Part shown: piece by piece, positions 49,200 through 63,842 of the stretch
Layout of the letters: each line of letters opens with the position of its first letter
How positions within the stretch are numbered: position 1 is the first letter of the stretch
Origin: Leclercia adecarboxylata
GTDB lineage: Bacteria; Pseudomonadota; Gammaproteobacteria; Enterobacterales; Enterobacteriaceae
Assembly (NCBI RefSeq): GCF_006874705.1
Contig: NZ_CP035382.1
Location: forward strand, 1,798,001 to 1,862,000
DNA: 64,000 bases
Reading direction: 5' to 3'
Notes under the pieces: generated by a model
What the model saw: the letters and a program-made list of their open reading frames with translations, nothing else
Database searches by the model: none
Told to the model about the DNA's origin: nothing
Position numbers and translations under genes: made by a program

Positions 49200-49619
49200 A
49201 TGGCAATGACTTACCACCTGGACGTCGTCAGCGCAGAGCAACAAATGTTCTCTGGTCTGGTCGAGAAAATCCAGGTAACGGGTAGCGAAGGTGAACTGGG
49301 TATCTTCCCGGGACACGCCCCGCTGCTCACCGCCATTAAGCCTGGTATGATCCGCATCGTTAAACAGTTCGGTCATGAAGAGTTTATCTATCTGTCTGGT
49401 GGCATGATTGAAGTGCAACCTGGCAGCGTGACCGTACTGGCTGATACCGCAATTCGTGGCCAGGATCTCGACGAAGCACGAGCTCTGGAAGCGAAGCGTA
49501 AAGCAGAAGAGCACATTAAGAGCTCTCATGGCGACGTGGATTACGCTCAGGCGTCTGCAGAGCTGGCCAAAGCGATCGCGAAACTGCGCGTTATCGAGTT
49601 GACCAAAAAAGCGATGTAA
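49200..49619 (+). CDS. atpC: ATP synthase F1 subunit epsilon
   Basis: A 139-residue subunit with an N-terminal beta-sandwich and a C-terminal helical hairpin that can inhibit ATP hydrolysis. It begins [29 protein letters not shown] precedes the start. It is the last atp gene and is followed by a strong terminator. Confidence 0.97.
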   Translation: MAMTYHLDVVSAEQQMFSGLVEKIQVTGSEGELGIFPGHAPLLTAIKPGMIRIVKQFGHEEFIYLSGGMIEVQPGSVTVLADTAIRGQDLDEARALEAKRKAEEHIKSSHGDVDYAQASAELAKAIAKLRVIELTKKAM

Positions 49620-49637
49620 CACCGGCTTGAAAGTACG

Positions 49638-49670
49638 AAAGCCAGTCTGGTTTCCAGACTGGCTTTTTTT
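49638..49670 (+). terminator. atp operon terminator
   Basis: AAAGCCAGTCTGG and CCAGACTGGCTTT form a 13-bp stem with a TTT loop, followed by a T run. Confidence 0.92.
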
Positions 49671-49718
49671 ATGGCTCTGTTTCAGTAAATATGAAACTAA
49701 AACGATGTTTTATTATTT

Positions 49719-49734
49719 TGTGATTTAGCTCACA
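49719..49734 (+). promoter_or_regulatory. Consensus CRP site 1
   Basis: TGTGATTTAGCTCACA matches the cAMP-CRP consensus TGTGA-N6-TCACA exactly, and flanking TTT/AAA extends the symmetry. It lies just upstream of a possible promoter (TTGATC 49741-49746, 17 bp, TAGACT 49764-49769). Confidence 0.85.
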
Positions 49735-49775
49735 AAAAGATTGATCGGCGAAATGGTCCGGAGTAGACTTCGTTT

Positions 49776-49791
49776 TGTGATGAATGTCACA
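49776..49791 (+). promoter_or_regulatory. Consensus CRP site 2
   Basis: TGTGATGAATGTCACA also has both perfect half-sites. Its centre is 57 bp from that of site 1 and 40 bp before the ATG of the small ORF at 49824. If the promoter between the two sites is used, this site would sit at the transcription start and could repress. Confidence 0.8.
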
Positions 49792-49823
49792 TAACTGAAC
49801 TCCAAAAATATCAGGATGCCATC

Positions 49824-49895
49824 ATGAAAATCATTAACAAAATCATCGCCCTCTTCAGCAACATGAACGTTTCTTTCGGTACGTTCAACCACTAA
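49824..49895 (+). CDS. Small ORF, 23 codons, unrecognised
   Basis: An intact frame starting MKIINKIIALF and ending SFGTFNH, preceded by CAGGATGCC as a well-placed Shine-Dalgarno (AGGA, 7 bp spacing). The first half is amphipathic/hydrophobic with two lysines, like small membrane-associated peptides. I do not recognise the family. Two perfect CRP sites lie upstream, and a REP element follows. Being only 23 codons it could be fortuitous or part of a small RNA, but the combination of ribosome-binding site and CRP control argues that the locus is expressed. Confidence 0.5.
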   Translation: MKIINKIIALFSNMNVSFGTFNH

Positions 49896-49902
49896 GTGCT
49901 GA

Positions 49903-49950
49903 TGTGCCGGGTGGCGCCACGCTTACCGTAGTGTGATAAGCGAAGCGCCG
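49903..49950. repeat. REP-like element
   Basis: GTGCCGGGTGGCGCCACGCTTACC followed by GATAAGCGAAGCGCCGC resembles a degenerate REP pair. It lies between the small ORF and the convergent pelX. Confidence 0.6.
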
Positions 49951-49956
49951 CTCTGG

Positions 49957-52053
49957 TTATTGAGTCTGCACCTGCGTTTTGTCTAACTCCTTCCCGTCTG
50001 TATTCACGCTTTTCCCCTTCACGATAAAGTAATTCGTGTTATCAATGGTCCCCACGACCGCATCATCATATTCACCAGGCTGATTCCGGATCGACAGGTT
50101 GCCGGTAAACGTCCCTTGCGTTGTGACGTCTCCGTACGGGCTTGGGCGGAAGATGTAGTTAAAGCGCTGGTTATCTACCGCCAGGTTGTTTTCCACCACC
50201 AGCTTGCCTGGGTTAAAGTTATCGGTGAAACCGTCCAGATGATTGCCAGTGGCTTTGCTGTTGCGGATCTGGTGCGCCACAGGCTGCCCTTCCCCGCCAA
50301 GCTTAAAGCCGTTACTGGTATTGTTGCTGGCTACCGAGTTTTCGATCACCACCACGCCGTTGGCGCCATCTTCAATCTTGTTGAACAGGTCAAAACCGTC
50401 ATCAATATTGTCGTGGGCATAGCAATGCTCCAGCCTGTTGCCATCGCCTACCCGCATCTTCACCGCGAAACCATCGGCATTAATCTTGCCGGGATCCTCA
50501 TTGGCATAGGATTCGGAATCCACTACCCGGTTATAGCTCGCCCATAACGGCCGGCCAATCTTCTCCGGGGAGGAGATCTGGATCCCGGTGTCGTCATTGC
50601 GGTACGCCGTGACGCGCTCGATCAGGTTATGGCTCCCCTGGATGCGCAAGCTTTTCTCCGTGACGTCGATACCCTGGATATGCCAGTAGCTGGCGTCCAG
50701 CAGCAGGCCGCGGATCACCACTTTGCCCTCAGCCTGCAGCGTTTTGAGCTTGTCGCGGCTGCCGCTGGCTGAGAGTGGGATCTCGCTGCGAGGATAATCG
50801 CCGCTTTTCAGCACCAGCTTACCGCCGGGGGCCAGCAGCGCGATGGCGGTGGCGAGATCCAGCGGCGCATCGGCTGTGCCTTTTGCGTCCGCTTTGCCGT
50901 CTGGTGCGGCATAAAGAAGAGCCGTATCCCTGTCCGCGACGCGTTCCACTGTGATTTGCTGGCTCACCGGCTCACCCTGAGACGGGGTAAAGGCCACCGT
51001 AAAGGTGCTGCTGGTCTGCTCAAGACGGGCGGGCAGGGTGTACATCTCTCCCGCTTTTACCGTTTTCTCATTACCGATCACCACTTCGTTTTGCCGGACG
51101 CTGAATACTCCATCTTCATTGGCGCGCGCCTGCAGAAGATAATCCCCGGTAGCGCTGCTGTTTCCGGAAGCCAGCTGCACCACAACCGGTAGCGGCTCCG
51201 GATGCCACGGCGTCGAAGAGACGGTATGGGCGCTGGTGGTCGTCAGCGAGGCATTAGTCACCGTGATTTTGGCATTACGTGATGCGAAGAAGCCGACGTA
51301 ATAGCGATCCTGGTTTTGCACCGAAATCAGATCCGCGCGCGGCACGCTCTTACTGATCCAGCTGTCGCTGTCCAACGGGGCCCATGCAGTAATAAACCCG
51401 TCGTCCGTGCGCTGCAGTTTGAGGCGAAACTCTGGCGTCTGGCTCAGGTCCACCTCTTCCTTGTAACTCTGTTTTTTAATGGCTGCCCCGGCATTGCCCC
51501 ACGGCCGGGTTATCCCCTCCCGCGTGATGGCCTGCATTTTTACCCGCTGATGATCTTTTTTATCCTGGGTCATGATGGCATTCATCACCTGATTCGACGC
51601 CGCGGGGAACTCTTCATAGCCGGTTTTTAACGGCTGCTGACGCGGGTTGCCGAGGATATCCCGCACCAGCAGCCCGGCGCCCTCCTGCGCGGCGGGTTTC
51701 GCGCCATTTTCCGGTCCAAACTGATCCACCCGGATGTTGGCCTGCAGGACGAAATTCTCGCTCGCCGGCAGTTCGGTATAGAAAAAGGTTAACCCGTCGT
51801 GGGAGTTGGCAATTTTGCCGCCACGGCTCTCTACCGTGATCGCTTTTGTCAGATCCACGCTATCCTGCGGCGTGAGCTTTTTTCCGTCGATTGTTACATC
51901 GTTGGTGCCGATTTTTTCGGGCAGCACGTTGGATGAAAAATTCACATCCGTTGATTGCCCAAATGCAATGGCTTTCCAGACATGAGGCTGTTCGGCGGCT
52001 GTTGCGGAAAATGCGCTACACATCATCAGGGCCAGAGGTATTCTAGATTTCAT
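49957..52053 (-). CDS. pelX: Pectate disaccharide-lyase (exopolygalacturonate lyase), PL9 family
   Basis: A 698-residue secreted protein. The signal peptide MKSRIPLALMMCSAFSATA is followed by mature AEQPHVWKAIAFGQST. Residues about 40-290 form an N-terminal beta-rich domain, and the C-terminal half is a right-handed parallel beta-helix with PL9 features: NDDTGIQISSP, INADGFAVKMRVGDGN, NIDDGFDLFNK and NTSNGFKLGG, containing the Asp ladder that binds Ca2+ and the catalytic Lys region. It most resembles Dickeya PelX, a periplasmic enzyme releasing unsaturated digalacturonate from the ends of pectate chains. E. coli K-12 has nothing here. An AGGAG ribosome-binding site precedes the ATG. Family is firm; exact specificity is inferred. 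Confidence 0.82.
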   Translation of the reverse strand: MKSRIPLALMMCSAFSATAAEQPHVWKAIAFGQSTDVNFSSNVLPEKIGTNDVTIDGKKLTPQDSVDLTKAITVESRGGKIANSHDGLTFFYTELPASENFVLQANIRVDQFGPENGAKPAAQEGAGLLVRDILGNPRQQPLKTGYEEFPAASNQVMNAIMTQDKKDHQRVKMQAITREGITRPWGNAGAAIKKQSYKEEVDLSQTPEFRLKLQRTDDGFITAWAPLDSDSWISKSVPRADLISVQNQDRYYVGFFASRNAKITVTNASLTTTSAHTVSSTPWHPEPLPVVVQLASGNSSATGDYLLQARANEDGVFSVRQNEVVIGNEKTVKAGEMYTLPARLEQTSSTFTVAFTPSQGEPVSQQITVERVADRDTALLYAAPDGKADAKGTADAPLDLATAIALLAPGGKLVLKSGDYPRSEIPLSASGSRDKLKTLQAEGKVVIRGLLLDASYWHIQGIDVTEKSLRIQGSHNLIERVTAYRNDDTGIQISSPEKIGRPLWASYNRVVDSESYANEDPGKINADGFAVKMRVGDGNRLEHCYAHDNIDDGFDLFNKIEDGANGVVVIENSVASNNTSNGFKLGGEGQPVAHQIRNSKATGNHLDGFTDNFNPGKLVVENNLAVDNQRFNYIFRPSPYGDVTTQGTFTGNLSIRNQPGEYDDAVVGTIDNTNYFIVKGKSVNTDGKELDKTQVQTQ

Positions 52054-52093
52054 CTTATTCTCCTGAGTAATAATTGAGCGCTATTATCATCAG

Positions 52094-52112
52094 AATAAAA
52101 CGGCGTTTCTTT
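52094..52112 (-). promoter_or_regulatory. KdgR-like operator 1 upstream of pelX
   Basis: AATAAAACGGCGTTTCTTT fits the palindromic KdgR consensus (AATRAAAYRNYRTTTYATT) at all but one position. KdgR represses pectin-degradation genes until the intermediate KDG accumulates. The site lies about 40 bp upstream of the pelX ATG. Confidence 0.7.
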
Positions 52113-52135
52113 TTTGCAGGTCACACATTTCGATA

Positions 52136-52154
52136 ATTAAAACAGCGTTTTGGT
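52136..52154 (-). promoter_or_regulatory. KdgR-like operator 2 upstream of pelX
   Basis: ATTAAAACAGCGTTTTGGT retains the central AAAACAGCGTTTT palindrome of a KdgR box with weaker flanks. Its centre is 42 bp from operator 1, four helical turns, so both could be bound on one DNA face. A CRP-type half-site TCACA (52121-52125) lies between the two. Confidence 0.5.
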
Positions 52155-52199
52155 TATGGAAGGCTTTATTCATGAAGCGAAAAAATAGCTAACATGCTG

Positions 52200-52287
52200 T
52201 GAGGGCTGGAGACTTCTTTAAAGGACGCTATATTCCATAGGCAAAGTCCTTTACTCTGCTGTAAAAAGAACCTTTAAACAGCCCTCA
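52200..52287 (+). repeat. Nested inverted repeats between pelX and glmU
   Basis: TGAGGGCTG (52200-52208) pairs with CAGCCCTCA (52279-52287) and TTTAAAGG (52217-52224) with CCTTTAAA (52271-52278). Alternatively TAAAGGAC (52219-52226) pairs with GTCCTTTA (52246-52253). The last two pairings compete. The element lies 110-200 bp upstream of glmU. No U tract follows, so it is not a simple terminator. Confidence 0.5.
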
Positions 52288-52396
52288 ACAGGCGAAGTTG
52301 CGCGTTTTAGCGCCACCCCATTTTATGGCGCAAAATATGTAGAATTTTCAACGCCAAAGGGTTTTACTTTTCACTCAAATTACAGTCAGGACGTGT

Positions 52397-53764
52397 ATGT
52401 TGAATAATGCAATGAGCGTGGTCATTCTTGCCGCAGGCAAAGGCACCCGCATGTATTCCGATCTTCCAAAAGTGCTGCACACCCTGGCAGGGAAAGCGAT
52501 GGTGCAGCATGTCATTGATGCTGCGAATGAAATGGGCGCAAGCCAGGTACACCTGGTCTACGGCCACGGTGGCGATCTGCTGAAGCAGACGCTGCGTGAT
52601 GACAAGCTCAACTGGGTGCTGCAGGCAGAACAGCTGGGCACCGGTCACGCCATGCAGCAGGCGGCCCCGTTCTTCTCCGACGACGAAGATATCCTGATGC
52701 TTTACGGTGACGTGCCGCTGATCTCCGTGGAGACGCTGGCTCGCCTGCGTGCCGCGAAGCCGCAGGGCGGCATTGGTCTGCTGACCGTTAAGCTGGACGA
52801 TCCGTCCGGTTATGGCCGTATCACCCGTGAAAACGGCAAGGTGACGGGCATTGTTGAGCACAAAGATGCGACCGATGCGCAGCGTGAAATCCAGGAAATT
52901 AACACCGGTATTCTGATCGCCAACGGCGCGGACATGAAACGCTGGTTGTCGCAGCTGAACAACAACAACGCGCAGGGTGAATTCTATATCACCGATATCA
53001 TTGCGATGGCGTATCAGGAAGGCCGTGAGATTGCTGCCGTTCATCCGGCGCGCATCAGCGAAACGGACGGTGTGAATAACCGCCTTCAGCTTTCCCGCCT
53101 TGAGCGTATTTATCAGTCCGAGCAGGCAGAAAAGCTGCTGCTGGCGGGCGTAATGCTGCGCGATCCGGCGCGTTTCGATCTGCGTGGGGTGCTCAATCAC
53201 GGGCGCGACGTCGAAATCGATACTAACGTTATTCTGGAAGGCAACGTAACGCTGGGTAACCGCGTCAAAATTGGCACCGGTTGCGTGATCAAAAACAGCG
53301 TGATTGGTGACGACTGCGAAATCAGCCCTTACAGCGTGGTGGAAGATGCCCATCTGGAGGCTGCCTGTACCATCGGGCCGTTCGCCCGCCTGCGTCCAGG
53401 CGCTGAACTGCTTGAAGGCGCTCACGTCGGCAACTTCGTCGAAATGAAAAAAGCGCGTCTGGGTAAGGGCTCTAAAGCAGGGCATCTGACCTATCTGGGC
53501 GATGCTGAGATTGGCGACAACGTGAATATCGGCGCCGGGACCATCACCTGTAACTACGACGGCGCGAACAAGTTTAAAACCATCATTGGCGACGACGTGT
53601 TTGTCGGATCCGATTCGCAGCTGGTGGCGCCAGTGACTATCGGCAAAGGCGTAACCATTGCCGCAGGCACTACCGTTACGCGCGATGTGGCGGAAAACGA
53701 GCTGGTCATCAGTCGCGTGCCGCAGGTGCAGAAGCAGGGCTGGAAACGCCCGGTGAAGAAGTAA
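52397..53764 (+). CDS. glmU: Bifunctional GlmU: GlcN-1-P acetyltransferase / GlcNAc-1-P uridylyltransferase
   Basis: A 455-residue cytoplasmic trimeric enzyme making UDP-GlcNAc for peptidoglycan and LPS. The N-terminal pyrophosphorylase domain carries [12 protein letters not shown] near residue 8 and YGDVPLIS. The C-terminal left-handed beta-helix shows hexapeptide repeats (VIEGN-type, [13 protein letters not shown]) and the acetyltransferase histidine region [12 protein letters not shown]. Length is 456 in E. coli. The ATG follows CAGGACGTGT. It is first in the glmUS operon. Confidence 0.97.
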   Translation: MLNNAMSVVILAAGKGTRMYSDLPKVLHTLAGKAMVQHVIDAANEMGASQVHLVYGHGGDLLKQTLRDDKLNWVLQAEQLGTGHAMQQAAPFFSDDEDILMLYGDVPLISVETLARLRAAKPQGGIGLLTVKLDDPSGYGRITRENGKVTGIVEHKDATDAQREIQEINTGILIANGADMKRWLSQLNNNNAQGEFYITDIIAMAYQEGREIAAVHPARISETDGVNNRLQLSRLERIYQSEQAEKLLLAGVMLRDPARFDLRGVLNHGRDVEIDTNVILEGNVTLGNRVKIGTGCVIKNSVIGDDCEISPYSVVEDAHLEAACTIGPFARLRPGAELLEGAHVGNFVEMKKARLGKGSKAGHLTYLGDAEIGDNVNIGAGTITCNYDGANKFKTIIGDDVFVGSDSQLVAPVTIGKGVTIAAGTTVTRDVAENELVISRVPQVQKQGWKRPVKK

Positions 53765-53866
53765 AAGCATTTTCGGGATGAGGGGATAACATAATCCCCC
53801 GCCTATAAGCAGTACCCATAAAAATAACCCCACTCTCTACAAGGCTCGGGGCGCCCGAAAAGGGCA

Positions 53867-53989
53867 TACCCAACGGATTTCGCGTTGTGGCAAGGCGGCA
53901 AGCGTATGAGTCCATGGGAGCTTACTTAAGTAAGTGACCTTGGCGAAGACGTGAAGCCAACGCAGTCACGGCGTGAAAGACGAAGGGTA
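53867..53989. repeat. ERIC (IRU) element between glmU and glmS
   Basis: A 123-bp imperfect palindrome bounded by TACCCAACGG and GAAGGGTA. The core GGGAGCTTACTTAAGTAAGTGACC and flanking GGCAAGGCGGCAAGC and GTGAAGCCAACGCAGTCACGGCGTGAAAGACG correspond to the ERIC consensus as I recall it. It lies wholly within the transcribed glmUS intercistronic region, about 50 bp before glmS, and is non-coding. Confidence 0.88.
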
Positions 53990-54041
53990 AATACAGGTCA
54001 GCGACAACGCAGGCGAAAGCCTCTATTCGGAATCTAAAACT

Positions 54042-55871
54042 ATGTGTGGAATTGTTGGCGCAGTCGCGCAGCGTGATATTGCTGAAATCCTTCTCGAAGG
54101 GTTACGTCGTCTGGAATACCGTGGTTATGACTCTGCCGGTCTGGCAGTGGTCGATGCAGAAGGGCACATGACCCGTCTGCGCCGCCTCGGTAAAGTAAAC
54201 ATGCTGGCCCAGGCTGCGGAAGAAACTCCGCTGCACGGTGGCACAGGCATTGCCCATACCCGTTGGGCGACCCACGGTGAACCTTCTGAAGGCAACGCGC
54301 ACCCGCATGTCTCTGAACACATTGTGGTGGTGCATAACGGCATCATCGAAAACCACGAGCCGCTGCGTGAAGTACTCACTGAGCGCGGTTATACCTTCGT
54401 GTCTGAAACCGACACCGAAGTGATTGCTCACCTGGTTCACTGGGAGCTGGAGCAGGGCGGTACGCTGCGTGAAGCCGTACTGCGTGCGATCCCCCAGCTG
54501 CGCGGTGCCTACGGCACCGTGATCCTGGACAGCCGTGACCCGTCCACCCTGCTGGCCGCTCGCTCGGGCAGCCCGATGGTGATTGGTCTGGGGATGGGCG
54601 AAAACTTCATCGCCTCCGATCAGCTGGCGCTGCTGCCGGTCACCCGTCGCTTTATCTTCATGGAAGAGGGCGATATTGCGGAAGTGACCCGTCGCGACGT
54701 GAAAATCTTTGATAAAACTGGCGAGCCGGTGAAGCGTCAGGATATCGAATCTAATCTGCAGTATGACGCCGGCGATAAAGGCGCTTACCGTCACTACATG
54801 CAGAAAGAGATCTACGAGCAGCCAAACGCCATCAAAAACACCCTGACCGGGCGCATCAGCCACGGCGAAGTGGATTTGAATGAGCTGGGGGCTAACGCCA
54901 ACGAGATGCTGGCTAACGTCGAGCATATTCAGATCGTGGCCTGCGGTACCTCCTACAACTCCGGTATGGTCTCCCGCTACTGGTTTGAAGCCCTGGCCGG
55001 TGTGCCGTGCGATGTGGAAATCGCCTCTGAATTCCGCTATCGCAAATCGGCCGTACGCCGTAACAGCCTGATGATCACCCTGTCGCAGTCCGGTGAAACC
55101 GCCGACACCCTGGCGGCGCTGCGTCTGTCCAAAGAGCTGGGTTACCTCGGTTCGCTGGCGATCTGTAACGTGCCGGGTTCATCTCTGGTACGTGAATCCG
55201 ATCTGGCGCTGATGACCAAAGCCGGCACCGAAATCGGCGTGGCCTCCACCAAAGCGTTCACCACCCAGCTGACGGTCCTGCTGATGCTGGTGGCGAAACT
55301 GGCTCGTCTGAAAGGCCAGGATGCCTCTGTTGAGCATGACATCGTACACGGCCTGCAGGCGCTGCCGAGCCGTATTGAGCAGATGCTCTCTCAGGACAAA
55401 CGCATTGAAGCGCTGGCGGAAGCCTTCTCCGACAAGCATCACGCCCTGTTCCTCGGTCGTGGCGATCAGTACCCGATCGCGCTGGAAGGTGCCCTGAAGC
55501 TCAAAGAGATCTCCTACATCCACGCGGAAGCCTATGCCGCAGGCGAGCTGAAACATGGCCCGCTGGCGCTGATCGACGCGGATATGCCGGTGATCGTGGT
55601 GGCACCTAACAACGAACTGCTGGAAAAACTGAAATCCAACATCGAAGAGGTCCGCGCCCGTGGCGGCGTGCTGTTTGTCTTCGCCGATAAAGATGCCGGT
55701 TTCGTCAGCAGCGACAACATGCACATCATCGAGATGCCGCATGTGGAAGAGGTGATTGCGCCAATCTTCTATACCGTACCGCTGCAGCTGCTGGCGTATC
55801 ACGTCGCGCTGATTAAAGGTACCGACGTTGACCAGCCGCGTAACCTGGCGAAGTCCGTTACCGTAGAGTAA
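54042..55871 (+). CDS. glmS: Glutamine:fructose-6-phosphate aminotransferase GlmS
   Basis: A 609-residue enzyme making glucosamine-6-phosphate. The N-terminal glutaminase starts [12 protein letters not shown] with the catalytic cysteine exposed after Met removal. C-terminal SIS isomerase domains include [14 protein letters not shown] and [10 protein letters not shown], and the tail [10 protein letters not shown] closes the site. In E. coli glmS translation is activated by the sRNA GlmZ pairing upstream of the start; the 50 bp between the ERIC element and the ATG would have to contain that site. Length equals E. coli. Confidence 0.97.
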   Translation: MCGIVGAVAQRDIAEILLEGLRRLEYRGYDSAGLAVVDAEGHMTRLRRLGKVNMLAQAAEETPLHGGTGIAHTRWATHGEPSEGNAHPHVSEHIVVVHNGIIENHEPLREVLTERGYTFVSETDTEVIAHLVHWELEQGGTLREAVLRAIPQLRGAYGTVILDSRDPSTLLAARSGSPMVIGLGMGENFIASDQLALLPVTRRFIFMEEGDIAEVTRRDVKIFDKTGEPVKRQDIESNLQYDAGDKGAYRHYMQKEIYEQPNAIKNTLTGRISHGEVDLNELGANANEMLANVEHIQIVACGTSYNSGMVSRYWFEALAGVPCDVEIASEFRYRKSAVRRNSLMITLSQSGETADTLAALRLSKELGYLGSLAICNVPGSSLVRESDLALMTKAGTEIGVASTKAFTTQLTVLLMLVAKLARLKGQDASVEHDIVHGLQALPSRIEQMLSQDKRIEALAEAFSDKHHALFLGRGDQYPIALEGALKLKEISYIHAEAYAAGELKHGPLALIDADMPVIVVAPNNELLEKLKSNIEEVRARGGVLFVFADKDAGFVSSDNMHIIEMPHVEEVIAPIFYTVPLQLLAYHVALIKGTDVDQPRNLAKSVTVE

Positions 55872-55880
55872 TCCCTTCAG

Positions 55881-55906
55881 GCTCCACCTTCGGGTGGAGC
55901 TTTTTT
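55881..55906 (+). terminator. glmS terminator
   Basis: GCTCCACC, TTCG and GGTGGAGC followed by six T. Confidence 0.92.
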
Positions 55907-56054
55907 ATCCGCGTTTTTTAATGACAAACTGTCATCTTCAGCTAACTTTTTCAGTGTCACAGAAAGAAAATTTTTCTGAAATCTTAATGTCATAATGATA
56001 TTCAACCTGCTGATATTTAATCTTTATTTTAACTTTCCCAAAGCGAAATTCTCG

Positions 56055-56094
56055 CTGTCATAAAACTGTCATAATTCGTACATTTATCTGTCAC
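56055..56094 (+). promoter_or_regulatory. Tandem Pho boxes of pstS
   Basis: CTGTCATAAAACTGTCAT (56055-56072) is a textbook Pho box. CGTACATTTATCTGTCAC (56077-56094) is a second, weaker one 22 bp on, as upstream of E. coli pstS. A TATTTT -10 (56104-56109) follows. PhoB-phosphate is expected to activate the operon under phosphate starvation. Confidence 0.92.
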
Positions 56095-56128
56095 CTCTTT
56101 GTCCTATTTTGCTCATCGTAGCCACTAA

Positions 56129-57202
<1,074 letters not shown>

Positions 57203-57220
57203 CAGGATATTTTTGACGAA

Positions 57221-57299
57221 GATGGCGGGTGGCGCTGGCGCTAACCCGCCCTACGGCGCCACCTGTAGGCCCGGTAAGCGTCAGCGCCACCGGGCATAT
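57221..57299. repeat. BIME between pstS and pstC
   Basis: GGCGGGTGGCGCTGGCGCTAACCCGCC and GGCCCGGTAAGCGTCAGCGCCACCGGGC-type halves form two facing REP palindromes (about 57224-57250 and 57270-57297) inside the operon. Confidence 0.82.
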
Positions 57300-57327
57300 T
57301 CGTAAGACGTCTCAAACAGAAGAGTAA

Positions 57328-59180
<1,853 letters not shown>

Positions 59181-59215
59181 TTATTGACGGCGTGGCACTC
59201 TGCGGCGCCGGATGA

Positions 59216-60001
<786 letters not shown>

Positions 60002-60014
60002 TTTGGAGTTAACC

Positions 60015-60740
60015 ATGGACAACCTCAATCTTAATAAACACATTTCCGGCCAGTTCAACGCAGAGCTGGAAAGTATCCGCACCCAGGTGATGACCATGGG
60101 CGGAATGGTCGAGCAGCAGCTTTCTGACGCGATCACCGCAATGCACAACCAGGACAGCGAGCTGGCGAAGCGCGTGGTGGAAGGTGACAAACACGTCAAC
60201 ATGATGGAAGTGGCGATCGACGAAGCCTGCGTGCGCATCATCGCCAAGCGTCAGCCGACGGCGAGCGACCTGCGTCTGGTCATGGCGATCATCAAAACCA
60301 TCGCCGAGCTGGAACGTATTGGCGACGTGGCGGACAAAATCTGCCGCACCGCGCTGGAGAAGTTCTCCCAGCAGCACCAGCCGCTGCTGGTGAGCCTGGA
60401 GTCGCTGGGTCGCCACACCGTGCAGATGCTGCACGACGTGCTGGATGCCTTTGCGCGTATGGATCTGGATGAAGCGGTGCGTATTTACCGTGAAGACAAG
60501 AAGGTCGACCAGGAGTACGAAGGCATTGTACGTCAGCTGATGACCTACATGATGGAAGATACTCGCACCATCCCAAGCGTCCTGACCGCCCTGTTCTGCG
60601 CCCGCTCTATCGAGCGTATCGGTGACCGCTGCCAGAACATTTGCGAATATATCTTTTACTTCGTGAAAGGACAGGATTTCCGTCACGTCGGCGGGGATGA
60701 ACTGGACAAAATGCTCGCCGGAAAAGATCCGAAAGAGTAA
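60015..60740 (+). CDS. phoU: Phosphate signalling protein PhoU
   Basis: A 241-residue helical protein made of two three-helix PhoU repeats with metal-binding D/E motifs ([12 protein letters not shown] and [12 protein letters not shown]). It is needed to keep PhoR/PhoB off when phosphate is plentiful. The start [14 protein letters not shown] matches E. coli; a frame extending into pstB is rejected. It is the last gene of the operon. Confidence 0.96.
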   Translation: MDNLNLNKHISGQFNAELESIRTQVMTMGGMVEQQLSDAITAMHNQDSELAKRVVEGDKHVNMMEVAIDEACVRIIAKRQPTASDLRLVMAIIKTIAELERIGDVADKICRTALEKFSQQHQPLLVSLESLGRHTVQMLHDVLDAFARMDLDEAVRIYREDKKVDQEYEGIVRQLMTYMMEDTRTIPSVLTALFCARSIERIGDRCQNICEYIFYFVKGQDFRHVGGDELDKMLAGKDPKE

Positions 60741-60749
60741 TTTTTCCCC

Positions 60750-60772
60750 TAACGCCAGCTTTGCTGGCGTTA
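60750..60772 (+). terminator. Hairpin after phoU
   Basis: TAACGCCAGC, TTT and GCTGGCGTTA form a 10-bp stem. The U tract after it is interrupted (TATTTAAAT), so termination may be partial. Confidence 0.7.
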
Positions 60773-60956
60773 TATTTAAATATCAAAATATTTCCTCTAC
60801 GAATAACTCTTTTCCTCCCCACGTAATAACATTGCCGTCAGTCACATTTCAAACTTTTCCCGGTTGTTTTCTTTTGTCTTCTACCCTAAAACATCCCGAT
60901 ATTAACGCGAGCCACTGAAATACGTTAATGCGCTAATAACGTTATTAAGCAAAAAT

Positions 60957-60983
60957 GGATTGTTACCGCTATTAAGCGGGCAA

Positions 60984-60987
<4 letters not shown>
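60957..60987 (+). promoter_or_regulatory. BglG/LicT-type ribonucleic antiterminator (RAT)
   Basis: GGATTGTTACCGC, a six-base loop TATTAA, and GCGGGCAAAACC match the E. coli bgl RAT at both conserved flanks (GGATTGTTAC and GGCAAAACC), with a compensated CCGC/GCGG stem. The last bases (AACC, 60984-60987) are also the foot of the terminator stem that follows, so the two structures exclude each other. The leader from 60773 to 60956 holds the promoter; TAATAACGTTATTA (60934-60947) is a perfect palindrome, and TCACATTT near 60841 is a possible CRP half-site. Confidence 0.88.
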
Positions 60988-62607
<1,620 letters not shown>

Positions 62608-62620
62608 CTGGATCGCATAA

Positions 62621-63802
<1,182 letters not shown>

Positions 63803-63806
63803 CAAA

Positions 63807-63835
63807 AAGCCGTAAAGCGAGTCGCTTTACGGCTT
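63807..63835 (-). terminator. Terminator of yieH
   Basis: AAGCCGTAAAGCGA and TCGCTTTACGGCTT form a long stem. The U tract lies on the minus strand (complement of 63804-63808), so it serves yieH. The plus-strand bglH-yieL transcript gets no U run here. Confidence 0.85.
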
Positions 63836-63842
63836 ATCAGGC

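Noticed and set aside
53806..53866. GCGCCCGAAAAGGGC hairpin after glmU as a terminator
   Set aside because: The stem is short and no U tract follows. It lies inside the glmUS operon next to the ERIC element and is more likely part of the processed spacer.
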